Below, piece by piece: positions 8,071-18,158 of a stretch of DNA of 26,023 bases (position 1 is its first letter; every line of letters starts with the position of its first letter). The notes beneath the pieces are model-generated. The model had not been told where the DNA came from, did not search any database, and saw only the letters and a program-made list of their open reading frames with translations. Made by a program: the position numbers and the translations under genes. Origin of the DNA: a virus. Where the stretch lies: the IMG/VR virus record IMGVR_UViG_3300008219_000080, positions 1 to 26,023 of that record; one strand, 5' to 3'.

Positions 8071-11000
8071 TTATCTTCCAGTATTGTCCAATATCTTAGA
8101 CCAGTTACCACGTTTCTCTAAGAACTCTGCCTGCATGGTCTCTGCCCTTCGCCATCTGGATACTGTACTTTTTGGAAGCAAGTTCTGGTAGGCATCTGGA
8201 TGCTCTGCAGTAGAGGTATTTCGATATATAAAATCTTGATAGTCCTTGTAAGACTGTCCATCTGGCAGCTTTCTGTCCCAGAATGCTCGCTGTAGTCTTT
8301 CTAATCTGTCGTGATCAAATACATCACTCTCGTCATACTTGGCAAGATCATACAGGGCATACCATTCCTGCATTATAAACTTATGTGGGTCTTTGGAATC
8401 AAACTCAACATCATCTTGATACATAGCAAATGTCTCATTAATTGCAGCTCTATTCTGTGCATACTGGTTCTGTATCCTAGCGAACTCTTCTCTGAGAGTG
8501 TTAGCACCACCAATGAGGAACTGTGGGTACTTCCTTGGATTGTAGAACTGTCTCAGTAATGCCTCTTCGTCAATTATCCTATCTTCATCATTCTTATTAA
8601 GAGCATCCCAGTACTGAGCATTCTTATCTCCCCTAGCTATTCTCTCTTCCATCATAGGATCAAGAACATCTTTTAGGTGCTGTCTAAGAAGTCGTCTTTC
8701 AAAGGGTTCCATATCCTCATAGTCAATGCCAATGATATCTTTTGCGTATCCCTGTATAAGCTGATATGAAGATTCTGGATATCCCCTGCCACCAAAGAAC
8801 TCCGAGACACCCTTTACGCCTCGTTGCTGTACATTCCCTCCCTCAAGCAACACAGCCTGCGCCCATATAGGCATAGTCTTGGGAAGTAACTCTGTCATAG
8901 TGAAGTTCTTAGCATGACTTGCTATATTCCATCCTTCACCCCAGACAGGCTCACCCATATAAGTTCTTCCCATCAAGGAATCTACACCTGTACTGAGAAT
9001 AGGTGATAGGTTTCCCCTGATAAACCTGAAGCCAGGGTTATCCATCGACCAGTCGTTTAGTTTATCCCCTTCACCCTGTTGCACAGTTGTATATATAGAA
9101 GCAGATAGCTTGATCAAAGACCTTACCTTGGTTCCAAAACCAACATTCGTACCGTCTATATTCCATGTCATAAATTTTGGACTGGTTGGTGTGAAATGTT
9201 CCACTATCTCATCTGGGTCTTCACCTCGTGCAAGAGAGAAGGCAACAGCCATAGCTGATATTGCTGCTATACCACTGGCTAGTTTCTTACGAGCTTCATC
9301 TCCCCGTAGACCACCACGGCCAACATCAGCAAGCATTGCAACAATTGCCCTGTTATACCGTGGAGCAAGCAAAGCAAGTGATTCCCACTGTCTCTGCTTT
9401 GCAGTAGTTCCAAGTCTAGATGAATTGGCAAGTCCTCTAAATTCATTTGTAAAGTCATCTATCTGCTGTGTGGATATAGCATCAACAGCTTTATGGTCTA
9501 AAGACTTCAGTAACTCTATGCCAGCTATATCAATAGCAGACTCAAATCCCTGCTGTGCACCTCTCAGGAATCCCATATATAACTTACCAGCAGTAGGAAT
9601 AATACGAGTAGGGTCTTTCCCTAAAACCTCAGCAGCAATCTTGATTGGCTTTGCCCTTACAAATCCAGCATTAGACAATACCCTAGTAAACTCTGTGAAC
9701 TCTGTGCCTCCTGTTGAAAGGAGAAATCCAGGATGTCTTTCCAGTAACTCTTTATTCTCATCTATAACCTTGGCATGAACAGTTGGGTCTATAAAAGCAT
9801 GCACAAAACCTTTCATAGTATCGTATAGCCACTTAGGATGAGTAGTCGCATGCCCCATTAGAAACAATAGCTGTATTCCAAACAGTGACATGTCACCAGC
9901 AAGCTGGAAGAATCTTAATGCTGAGTTAACCGTATTAACACTATTGAGAATCTTACTAAATTCTTGGTTCTCGACCATGCTCTTGACAATTATGTCATCA
10001 ACATCTGATCCTTTGATACGGCGCATCTCACCCGTACCCTCATCTTTAATAAATCCAAGATTTGTAGGCTGGTCTTCCTCAAAGAATCTTCCTGTAAAAG
10101 CAGGAACCTTTGATTGTAAACTACCTTCAGTAAGATGTTTCTTCTTTATTTTTTCTTCTAGAAGGCTTTTCTCTGCTGCAACATCCGCTGCATCTGAACG
10201 AAGCGTATCTATAAACCCACCCCTGTATCTGGTATACCTGTTATCTCCAACAGTGTGATAGTAAGGAGTTCCCCTCACCATCTCTAGAAGCTCATCAATA
10301 GCTCCTACCTTATCTTCCATAAGGATTGATCTGGCACTACGGCTAAAGGTGTACTCAAAGTCTCCAGTTGCTGCATAGTTCTCGTATGCCTCACGAACAG
10401 CAAACTTGGTAAATCCAAGCCTTCTCTTCATCTTATTAAGACGGTTAATTAATTCAGAAGGAACTTCTGCACCAGATGCTTCGATGGTGGCTACTTCGAC
10501 TTCCAGTTCCTTGACCTTATTGAACAGAGCCTTGATAGCTCCTTTTCTTGGAGTAGCATCTATAGGCTGGTCTGAAGCTACTCTTCCAGCTTTGACTAGC
10601 TGATCAAGGCTAATTGCAGAAACGTCATCAAGCATCCCTTCCATCTCAGGAAGAAGAGTCTCAATAGACTTTCGTGTCTGTGCTGTGATCTGCCCTCCAC
10701 GCTTTGCTCTCTGCAATTCATCTATAAGTTTTTTTGCTGCATCTACCCTCTCGATAGCTACATTATTCCTGAGTAACAGTTCTTGAGGAGCTGCAGATGT
10801 GCGTGACCAGACCACGTTTTGAACGATATAATCAACTGCTCTCTTATCAGCAACTCTTCTGTATGCTGACTGTAAGTTAAGGCTTAGAGCTTCATCATCA
10901 TTTAGATACCTGTATCCTGCAGCAATAGCCTCTTTTTCAGTTTCAAATACCCTTCTCTTTTCCTGTGTACTTTTTGCACCAACTCTTCCAACACCGCCTG

Positions 11001-14000
11001 CTCGTGGGAATGAAACTGTTTCCGCAATATCACCATCAATAAAAATCTTACTCATCACTATACGTCCTGCATAATGACCGCCTTCTTCAAATTCAAGGTC
11101 GTTTATCTCTATACCTTCTACCGCAAACATTCTTCGCTTTGCTTCTTCTATTGCTTGAGCATTGGCAATCCACTCTTTCTGCTTGTCATCTAATAAATGT
11201 CCATATCTATCTGGATAAGTACGAATATCATTTACATTTAATTCCTGTCCTTCAAATGCGCCTTCTATTAAATGTCCGTTATCATTCGTAGCACCGAATA
11301 CATCGTCCTGAGTTCCGAGTCTACGCAGCCTTGCAAAAGCAATCTGTGCTTTCTGATCTCCCTCAGCTTTCAGCATTGCATGGGCTATCAGGGATTTAGC
11401 CAATGGGTCTGTAGCAGCAGTAGATGGGTCCAGTCTTCCCAAGATAAGCCTGAGTCCTGGCATACGCATGAACTTGGCATAGTGATCATTGATCATATTA
11501 GTTGAGAGGATAGTATCCATAGTGGACAGAGAAGATAGCTCCTCGACCAGTGGACGTACTTCAGGCTCATCAACAGTATGGAAGAGTCTTTCAGCAACCT
11601 GCTCAAGATTACCATCATCAGCTACGATATAGTCATCAACCCTGTATCCATAGAACTTCTTAGCCTGTGGTATGAGATGGGCAGGAACATTAGCTTCTAT
11701 AGTCTTGATTGATGGCTTTCTCGTATTGAGAATGTCATCAAACATATCTTTCATGGCAGGACTAAGGCTTTCTTCATGAGGACTTCCCTTGATTGCCCTT
11801 ATCACGTTAAGAAGCATATCTTTGAATCTTTCAAAGACACCTCTTACCTGTTGGTTAGGAGCATAACCAGTCATTACAAAGGTCTCAAAGGCTTCGGCAA
11901 ACTTCTCTTCCCCTGCCCTTGTCCATATATTCTTGTTGACCAGCGAATCGTATCCCTCTTTACCCATAGAGAACTCGCCAGCAATACGGAGCTGTTCTTC
12001 AGATAGCTGTCTTCTGAGAACATGCCCTATCTCATGTATTCCTGTCTGGAAGTCAGCAGCTTCTGTGAAGTTAAGCCAGTACTTACCGTCATTGTTGAAG
12101 TCAGTGAACCCAAGTACCTTTCCACCATTGGGTATATCCCCATTTATCTGGAATAGCCTCATCTGAACATTAGTCAAGGATTCAGATAAGGTAGAAAAAG
12201 CCTTGACTCCCTTGTTAGGGCGAGCCTTAAATCCTTTTGAAAGAATAAGTTCAGATGGCTCTAGAAGATTATCTTTTAATCTTATGGAGTGTACGGATAC
12301 TGTTTTATCCGTAGGTCTATCCTCCATAGTAACCAAGTGTTTGGAAACTCCGACAGTATCTTCTAACTGTTTGGCGTTTATCTTTGGATTATTTTCAATT
12401 GCGATCTCGGCAATGGCATCCAATAACTCTTGTTTGCTGGAACCATGTCGTGTTCTGGAAGTAGGTACTCCACCTAATTCCAGAAGATCAAATACAGATA
12501 TAGGGGTTTCCCTTTGTACACTAGGTCCGCTCAACCCCATCTCTGTAAACTCATCAACAGACTCAAGTAACTCTTGATTCTGAGATACCCTCTCCATTAT
12601 TTTTGGAATGCGTATATCAGAAGGAGGCTTTCCCAGACGGATATCACTATTTGTCTGCCTAGATGCAGATAACTTTTTTTCTACTTCAGCTAGTTTACTA
12701 CCCCACTCATATATATCTCCTTGAACTCTATCCACACTAGGTCCACCAATCCATACCCCTGCTGCGTTTTGGCTTGCTGGTCCATAACTTCCATCAGCAA
12801 GATTAGCCATCTCTGCAATAATATTTTGATTTAAATCCGCAATCTCTTCCTCCATCTCTGCTATCTCTAATCCTGAAGTAAATTTTTGTACTGTACCTGT
12901 AGGCCTTTCTCCTCTTATTTTTTTAGCATTAGTTAAATTTTTAAGTGCGTCATTTAACTCTTCTTTAGTATCGTCTATTTCATATTGAATACCACCTTTG
13001 TCTTCGACTGGAAGACGTTTTTGTTCGTCAGTTAACGCATCAATAGTCCTCCGCAGTTCATCAATTTCTTCTTCCATAGCAGTTATTTCTGCGTCACTTG
13101 CCTTTACCTGACCCCTTGATACCCCCTTATCGAGATAAACTTTCTGAGTCTGCTTAACGGCTGTATTGATTCTAGTGTGGAAATCACTCATACCATCAAC
13201 TACATTTTCTAAATCTTCATACAGATTTTCCCTACTAAGGTCTAAGGCAGACAGCTCTTTTCTTGCCTGAGCAATATCATTCTCTATATCTCTCAATGCT
13301 TTCTGATAAGCATCAGGATTACCGAGCATCGATTCATCATCCCAAGTACCAAGAGCTTCTAGTTGTCTTTCTCCTTTTGCAATCCTATCTTTTAGTACAC
13401 TAGCCGTATGACGTTCCGATGCTACCTTCGCCAGTGTTCCAACATCTAACAGTCTTAGAGATTCTTCGACTTCTGCCCTATGTTCAGGAGATGTAAGTTT
13501 GTTTGGAAAATAATCAACCTGATTTACCATCTCGTTATGAAGATCAGGGTCCAGAAGCCTTAAATCTGAGTCGTCTATTAACTGAGTATGTTGACCAAGT
13601 CTGTATTCCCAGCTCGGATTAGTACCAACTTCTTCACTTATTATCTGGTGTCCTAATCTTCTTACCTTATGGCTAGAGTAGTATTCTGTAAGTTCCTTTG
13701 ATGTTTTCATATCCGTGCCGATAGGAATCTCTGTTGTCTCTATCAACGCTCTTGTATCAGAGTTTTTCCAAGTTCCCCATCCTGCGGTATGCTGGACATC
13801 TTCGACAAGTTTCTCAGTAGCTTCAAGAAGCTGTCCCTTTCTACCGTCTACCTCTCCGTAGCGCATATTCGCATAAGGCATTGCTTCATCTTTATATTTA
13901 TTCAAGACAATTTGACCCGTAGAAATAGTCATCTTGTCTGCGCCCTCTGAGGCAGCATGGAACATAAGCCTTCTAAGGACTGGAATATGAAAGTTCCCTG

Positions 14001-17000
14001 TAGAGAAAATAAAGTTTGGAGGCAAGGCAAAAGTTTCAGGAGTTGTATTCTTCAGATGGACAAGCACTGCTACGGCTGCTGCACGTTCTGATGCATAATT
14101 ACGACCCCACTCATGCATACCCTCGACTACTTTATACCTATCACGATGAGTCATCTTTCCAGAAGGAAGAAGCTCACCTGCCTCTTCCCTGATACGAAAT
14201 GTTCCTACGTTACCATCTATAACATCATCAATAGACCACCGTACCCTGTTTGGTTCGGCTGTACCACGCTTACGGTTGGTAAGTAATTGGTCAGTAATTT
14301 TACCAAGTGCTTCATTAAAATTATCTGTCCACGGGTTTCTTCGATCAGTAATAGTTGAAATACGGATAATCGGAGCCTTTGTCACCCCCTGCTTGCCAGG
14401 AGCAGGATCAATTATCTGTACTGTTACATTCCCTAAACCTTCAATATCGTAGTTTCCTAAAGAATCTTTAGGTCTGATTACTGTTTCTTTACGGACCTGA
14501 TCACTGAAGATAGTTTCTGATCTTGTGTAACTTCCTTCTGGCAGTATTTCATCTTCATCAAAAGCCCGAATAATATTTTCATACTGTGCCTCCACCATAT
14601 CATCGGTGGCAGAACTGCCATTAGCAGGAGCAACATATATATCATAAGCAGGACCACTTATAGTACGCATCTCCGTAATTGCTTCAGGAGCAGCTTGTTC
14701 CGTCTTTAAATATTCTGCTGAAGAATATTCGCCCATATCCAGTTTTTCTACACCTGCTGTAGTTCGTTCTTCTAGATTAGTTAAAGGACCAGACATCCAA
14801 GAATCACCAGTCTTGTTAATCCAGAATGCAGGGTGTCCAGGTGTCCAATTTGCACCTGAGCCTCGACCACTTACATACATAGGGTCTGTTATTGCTTCTA
14901 ATAATTCTTCTTTACCTAATCCAATCATCTTCTGTATCATGTCAGACTGGACTTCTTCTACATGGAATATCTTCTTTACAACTTCTACTCCATTTTCAAG
15001 TTCTGTTACTGACCGTACAGAATATCTTCCTGATACGAATATATTTGTTCTTGCAGATGTTGGAATGGGAGTATGAGAAACTGCTCCACCTTCCATTAAT
15101 TCCCTTGTTTGCCCATATAGCCCGTCAACAAGGTCTTTATTCATCATATTTACGCCATACTGACTGCCGTAATGACCATGAGGATACTCTAATTCTCCAA
15201 GCGCACTACCCCTTTTGTCCCAGTCACTAGGACGATCTTCTGCCAGTGGACTCATAGCCTTTCTGATAGCAGATTCCTCTGACATATTGGGAACATCGAG
15301 CTTGAGTAGTATTACTCCCTGACGCTCGGCTGGACCATGCAGAGTTGCATTGAACTGTGTCTCGGAATACAGGTCAGATATATTAAACTCAACTATCTTT
15401 GCCCTGTTTGTGTCCATATGCTCCCGTAGAGCATGTATGGATATCCTTTTGCCCTTGTTATCCCTGAGCAACCTGTTAATACCAAGGGCTTCCAGTTCCT
15501 CTGAGCTGATTTTTAGCCCTGAGAACCTGCCCATCGCTTCATTTTTAGGAACATTACGTCTATTAGTACCTTTAGTAGTGCGATCATTAAGGTGATTAAA
15601 AAGGTCATCAGCATTAAAGGTTTTATCTCTGTCTCTCAATAACCCCTGTGCGCTTGTTCCTCGTATCTCCCATACATAATCGAGCCATTCATCGAAGTTA
15701 TGCTTAAAGGGAATAACATCCGTACTTGGATCAACTACCTTAAAGAGATACCCCTGTGGGGCGAACATATTAACGCTGTTGATAGACTCTTCAAGAGCAC
15801 TGTTGGCAGCACCGTCAGATATCCTTGAAAAGCGCATCTGACCAGCAAGAAAATCAGTATCTCCAGATGTGCTGTTGGAAATCTGACCAATTATCCTAGT
15901 CTGTAGATCAGCTTCTGAGTCATTTATACCCATATCTATCATCTGCTGTCTAAGCCTTACAGAGTTTGTACCATACTCTGCTATATCAACCGATGGATCG
16001 AATGCCTTTAGGTTATATAAAGCGTGGAAATCAGACTTAAACGTGCCTGACATACCATTTCTGGCAGCTTTCCACTGCCTCCACATGGGTTTAATATAAG
16101 CATCAGCAGGTCCGAAGATCGCAGCGAATGGAGGAGAAGCAAACTCAAGAGTATTGAGTGCTGCTTCAAAGTCACCCATCAGACCTTCTTCATCACTATA
16201 GAATAGACCTCCCTGAGCATTGATTTCAGGGTTGAAGACTATGGATGCACCAGCAGTGGGAATAGCCGCAGCAAACTCTGCTCCTATCTTTACTCCCACT
16301 TCTGCCATATTCTGGGGAACTGGACCTGCGCTAAGAGAGTTTACTATTCCGCTTCTTAGGTCTCTTGCACTTACTTCACCTATGATATCTGGTGAATGTA
16401 TGACATTTTTTTTACGCCATACCTCTTTAAATAGACCAGTATTATTTGCAATAGGTCTTCCGTTCTCATCTTCTTCTGGACCATAAGTGATATGGGGTAT
16501 GGCTTCCTGTGTTCTCTCGTACCCTTCTCTGCGAAGCCTATTGGCTTCGATAGAAACAGTACGCCTCTTATCAGGGTCTAGAATTAGTTCTACTGGCTCT
16601 GCCCATATCTTAGTAGATATATCTGTGATTACATTGGGAGCACCAAGCTGGCGATTATAAAATACTTCCTCTCCCCTTGCAGGAGAGAGATTAATATTTA
16701 TAGTTCCGTCATCTTTCACACCTTGAGCAAGAACACTTTCTGAGATTCCTAACTCTGAAGCAATAACATTCGCTTCTTGAGCCTTACCAGGTAAAAGAAT
16801 CTGATCCCAAGATGGAACATCCCATGTATATCCCTTGCCTGCAGAAAGATTGAGAAGTCCCTCGGCAACATTCTTGTAGGGCGCAGTAGCATACTGCCTT
16901 ATTCTCTGGTTTGCCTCAGTATATCCTTCAGGTAGAAGAGCATCAGTTGCAACATCAGTTATATCTTTTACTTGACCAAAATACTGGAAGGGTAGAGAAG

Positions 17001-17244
17001 GTAGTACCTCACCCATTGTGCCGAGCATACTCTGGATTCTGGAGGTCCAGTCACCCCCACGCTGACCGCCTTCAGGGGGAGAATCCCATACTAGCGCATC
17101 GGATATGGTTTTAAACCATTCTGATTCGCTACGTCTTTGTAGATTCTCTTTCCACTCATCTCGGCTTGTTGCTACCTTGAGAGCTGGAATGGGAATCTTG
17201 TCCCACCATTTCTCTTTTCCGTAATACCAATGCTCATTTGACAT
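8071..17244 (-). CDS. Giant polyvalent virion protein with zincin metallopeptidase domain
   Basis: 3057 aa, ATG at 17244 overlapping the upstream stop (TAATG). Residues about 600-1130 follow a pattern seen in large phage polyvalent proteins: RISIHALREHM, EEVQSD at 763-768, and the LRRLMFHAASEGADKM...STGQ segment ending at 1111. Residues about 1250-1490 are long coiled coil. Residues 1737-1741 are HEIGH, a zinc-metallopeptidase helix, followed about 40 residues later by EEKFAEAF, which offers a glutamate third ligand (Glu1780 or Glu1784). The last third carries hydrophobic segments near 2445-2490 and 2650-2670 and a LLAPRYNRA region typical of the C-terminal part of such proteins. Likely packaged and ejected with the DNA, acting on host proteins or membrane. 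Domain names are by pattern, not by search. Confidence 0.85.
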   Translation of the reverse strand: MSNEHWYYGKEKWWDKIPIPALKVATSRDEWKENLQRRSESEWFKTISDALVWDSPPEGGQRGGDWTSRIQSMLGTMGEVLPSLPFQYFGQVKDITDVATDALLPEGYTEANQRIRQYATAPYKNVAEGLLNLSAGKGYTWDVPSWDQILLPGKAQEANVIASELGISESVLAQGVKDDGTININLSPARGEEVFYNRQLGAPNVITDISTKIWAEPVELILDPDKRRTVSIEANRLRREGYERTQEAIPHITYGPEEDENGRPIANNTGLFKEVWRKKNVIHSPDIIGEVSARDLRSGIVNSLSAGPVPQNMAEVGVKIGAEFAAAIPTAGASIVFNPEINAQGGLFYSDEEGLMGDFEAALNTLEFASPPFAAIFGPADAYIKPMWRQWKAARNGMSGTFKSDFHALYNLKAFDPSVDIAEYGTNSVRLRQQMIDMGINDSEADLQTRIIGQISNSTSGDTDFLAGQMRFSRISDGAANSALEESINSVNMFAPQGYLFKVVDPSTDVIPFKHNFDEWLDYVWEIRGTSAQGLLRDRDKTFNADDLFNHLNDRTTKGTNRRNVPKNEAMGRFSGLKISSEELEALGINRLLRDNKGKRISIHALREHMDTNRAKIVEFNISDLYSETQFNATLHGPAERQGVILLKLDVPNMSEESAIRKAMSPLAEDRPSDWDKRGSALGELEYPHGHYGSQYGVNMMNKDLVDGLYGQTRELMEGGAVSHTPIPTSARTNIFVSGRYSVRSVTELENGVEVVKKIFHVEEVQSDMIQKMIGLGKEELLEAITDPMYVSGRGSGANWTPGHPAFWINKTGDSWMSGPLTNLEERTTAGVEKLDMGEYSSAEYLKTEQAAPEAITEMRTISGPAYDIYVAPANGSSATDDMVEAQYENIIRAFDEDEILPEGSYTRSETIFSDQVRKETVIRPKDSLGNYDIEGLGNVTVQIIDPAPGKQGVTKAPIIRISTITDRRNPWTDNFNEALGKITDQLLTNRKRGTAEPNRVRWSIDDVIDGNVGTFRIREEAGELLPSGKMTHRDRYKVVEGMHEWGRNYASERAAAVAVLVHLKNTTPETFALPPNFIFSTGNFHIPVLRRLMFHAASEGADKMTISTGQIVLNKYKDEAMPYANMRYGEVDGRKGQLLEATEKLVEDVQHTAGWGTWKNSDTRALIETTEIPIGTDMKTSKELTEYYSSHKVRRLGHQIISEEVGTNPSWEYRLGQHTQLIDDSDLRLLDPDLHNEMVNQVDYFPNKLTSPEHRAEVEESLRLLDVGTLAKVASERHTASVLKDRIAKGERQLEALGTWDDESMLGNPDAYQKALRDIENDIAQARKELSALDLSRENLYEDLENVVDGMSDFHTRINTAVKQTQKVYLDKGVSRGQVKASDAEITAMEEEIDELRRTIDALTDEQKRLPVEDKGGIQYEIDDTKEELNDALKNLTNAKKIRGERPTGTVQKFTSGLEIAEMEEEIADLNQNIIAEMANLADGSYGPASQNAAGVWIGGPSVDRVQGDIYEWGSKLAEVEKKLSASRQTNSDIRLGKPPSDIRIPKIMERVSQNQELLESVDEFTEMGLSGPSVQRETPISVFDLLELGGVPTSRTRHGSSKQELLDAIAEIAIENNPKINAKQLEDTVGVSKHLVTMEDRPTDKTVSVHSIRLKDNLLEPSELILSKGFKARPNKGVKAFSTLSESLTNVQMRLFQINGDIPNGGKVLGFTDFNNDGKYWLNFTEAADFQTGIHEIGHVLRRQLSEEQLRIAGEFSMGKEGYDSLVNKNIWTRAGEEKFAEAFETFVMTGYAPNQQVRGVFERFKDMLLNVIRAIKGSPHEESLSPAMKDMFDDILNTRKPSIKTIEANVPAHLIPQAKKFYGYRVDDYIVADDGNLEQVAERLFHTVDEPEVRPLVEELSSLSTMDTILSTNMINDHYAKFMRMPGLRLILGRLDPSTAATDPLAKSLIAHAMLKAEGDQKAQIAFARLRRLGTQDDVFGATNDNGHLIEGAFEGQELNVNDIRTYPDRYGHLLDDKQKEWIANAQAIEEAKRRMFAVEGIEINDLEFEEGGHYAGRIVMSKIFIDGDIAETVSFPRAGGVGRVGAKSTQEKRRVFETEKEAIAAGYRYLNDDEALSLNLQSAYRRVADKRAVDYIVQNVVWSRTSAAPQELLLRNNVAIERVDAAKKLIDELQRAKRGGQITAQTRKSIETLLPEMEGMLDDVSAISLDQLVKAGRVASDQPIDATPRKGAIKALFNKVKELEVEVATIEASGAEVPSELINRLNKMKRRLGFTKFAVREAYENYAATGDFEYTFSRSARSILMEDKVGAIDELLEMVRGTPYYHTVGDNRYTRYRGGFIDTLRSDAADVAAEKSLLEEKIKKKHLTEGSLQSKVPAFTGRFFEEDQPTNLGFIKDEGTGEMRRIKGSDVDDIIVKSMVENQEFSKILNSVNTVNSALRFFQLAGDMSLFGIQLLFLMGHATTHPKWLYDTMKGFVHAFIDPTVHAKVIDENKELLERHPGFLLSTGGTEFTEFTRVLSNAGFVRAKPIKIAAEVLGKDPTRIIPTAGKLYMGFLRGAQQGFESAIDIAGIELLKSLDHKAVDAISTQQIDDFTNEFRGLANSSRLGTTAKQRQWESLALLAPRYNRAIVAMLADVGRGGLRGDEARKKLASGIAAISAMAVAFSLARGEDPDEIVEHFTPTSPKFMTWNIDGTNVGFGTKVRSLIKLSASIYTTVQQGEGDKLNDWSMDNPGFRFIRGNLSPILSTGVDSLMGRTYMGEPVWGEGWNIASHAKNFTMTELLPKTMPIWAQAVLLEGGNVQQRGVKGVSEFFGGRGYPESSYQLIQGYAKDIIGIDYEDMEPFERRLLRQHLKDVLDPMMEERIARGDKNAQYWDALNKNDEDRIIDEEALLRQFYNPRKYPQFLIGGANTLREEFARIQNQYAQNRAAINETFAMYQDDVEFDSKDPHKFIMQEWYALYDLAKYDESDVFDHDRLERLQRAFWDRKLPDGQSYKDYQDFIYRNTSTAEHPDAYQNLLPKSTVSRWRRAETMQAEFLEKRGNWSKILDNTGR

Positions 17245-17579
17245 TAGAAGTAGATTTGTCTGGTCCTCGGATTAAACTGGGATGTAAAGTTTCCTCTCAT
17301 CTCTGGTGGAAGAGCAGTGTATTTCTCTGTCCAGTCATAGTCCTTGAGAAATCCAGCAAAGGTATTCTCAGTTTCAGTAGGTATAGTTCCCTGCCTGAGA
17401 AGTCCACCCAGAGACCCAAGATACTGGTTATATACGTTTTGAAACTGGCTCTGGTAATGACGCTGCCCAGATGGTGCACCCCATTCTTCCCCATAGCTGT
17501 AATAAGCAGCAGCAGGATTTAACTCTAGGTACTGACCTGGAACATCGCCAAATTCACCCCAGTCATATTGGTTTGACAT
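17244..17579 (-). CDS. Hypothetical virion protein, 111 aa
   Basis: ATG at 17579, one base from the upstream stop; the stop overlaps the giant gene start as TAATG, implying tight translational coupling. The protein is rich in Tyr, Gln, Gly and Phe, with YQSQFQNVYNQYLGSLGG and a C-terminal NPRTRQIYF. No motif recognised. The composition and the coupling suggest a small internal virion partner of the giant protein, but this is inference. Confidence 0.7.
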   Translation of the reverse strand: MSNQYDWGEFGDVPGQYLELNPAAAYYSYGEEWGAPSGQRHYQSQFQNVYNQYLGSLGGLLRQGTIPTETENTFAGFLKDYDWTEKYTALPPEMRGNFTSQFNPRTRQIYF

Positions 17580-18149
17580 TTATATACCAAATGCTTTCCA
17601 TACTGATCCAGGATCAGTACCTTGAGCATAATCAAGATAACTTCCTGTCTGTCCTGATCCTGCCCACTGGTCAAACAATCTTTGAAGGATAGCCTGTGTC
17701 TCTCCCCTGAGAGCAAGAGGTGATCTTGACAGTGCTGCTTGGTTCACAATTCCAGCCTGTCGAGCAGCTACCTGTGCAGGATCGGACCCTTCAACAGCCC
17801 CGAATCTCTGCTGCATTCTCTGTACATCCTCTGGTGTGTATCCTGCTCCTGCAGTACCGCCAAGAGCACTCGAAACATCTGCTGCTCTTTGCTGCCACTG
17901 TGCAGAGGTCATAGGCGAATAAGCACCTGCGCCAGTACCGCCAAGAAAAGATGCATATGGGTTAGTGCCTAAGTCTGTATCTGGATTATATCCCTGTTGG
18001 GGAGCAGTCCAGTATGCCATCTGAGACATTGGTCCGTAAGCTGCTCCTGCAGCCCTCCCAAATAACTGGGTAGGATCAAACTGCTGAGAAAGCCAGTACC
18101 TGTAAGCACCTTCCATCGGGTTGAATGTTGCTGATGTTGCTTGTGACAT
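17580..18149 (-). CDS. Internal virion-type protein sharing a C-terminal module with its neighbour
   Basis: 189 aa, ATG at 18149 with AGGAG upstream. The first two thirds are Gly/Ala/Tyr/Gln-rich and low in charge (for example GYNPDTDLGTNPYASFLGG). The C-terminal part from residue 134 (VNQAAL, then LRGETQAILQRLFDQW, then SYLDYAQG) matches in order the C-terminus of the 615-aa product encoded upstream (VNQKAL, LRNETSKILHRLHNDW, SWLEYVHE). The two adjacent genes therefore share a module. Function unknown; position between portal and giant virion protein suggests an internal or ejection protein. Confidence 0.72.
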   Translation of the reverse strand: MSQATSATFNPMEGAYRYWLSQQFDPTQLFGRAAGAAYGPMSQMAYWTAPQQGYNPDTDLGTNPYASFLGGTGAGAYSPMTSAQWQQRAADVSSALGGTAGAGYTPEDVQRMQQRFGAVEGSDPAQVAARQAGIVNQAALSRSPLALRGETQAILQRLFDQWAGSGQTGSYLDYAQGTDPGSVWKAFGI

Positions 18150-18158
18150 AACTAACTC

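Noticed and set aside
8311-16486. Many plus-strand open frames of 65-222 codons opposite the giant gene
   Set aside because: They lie antisense to a long, clearly coding frame, lack ribosome binding sites and have compositions typical of shadow frames.
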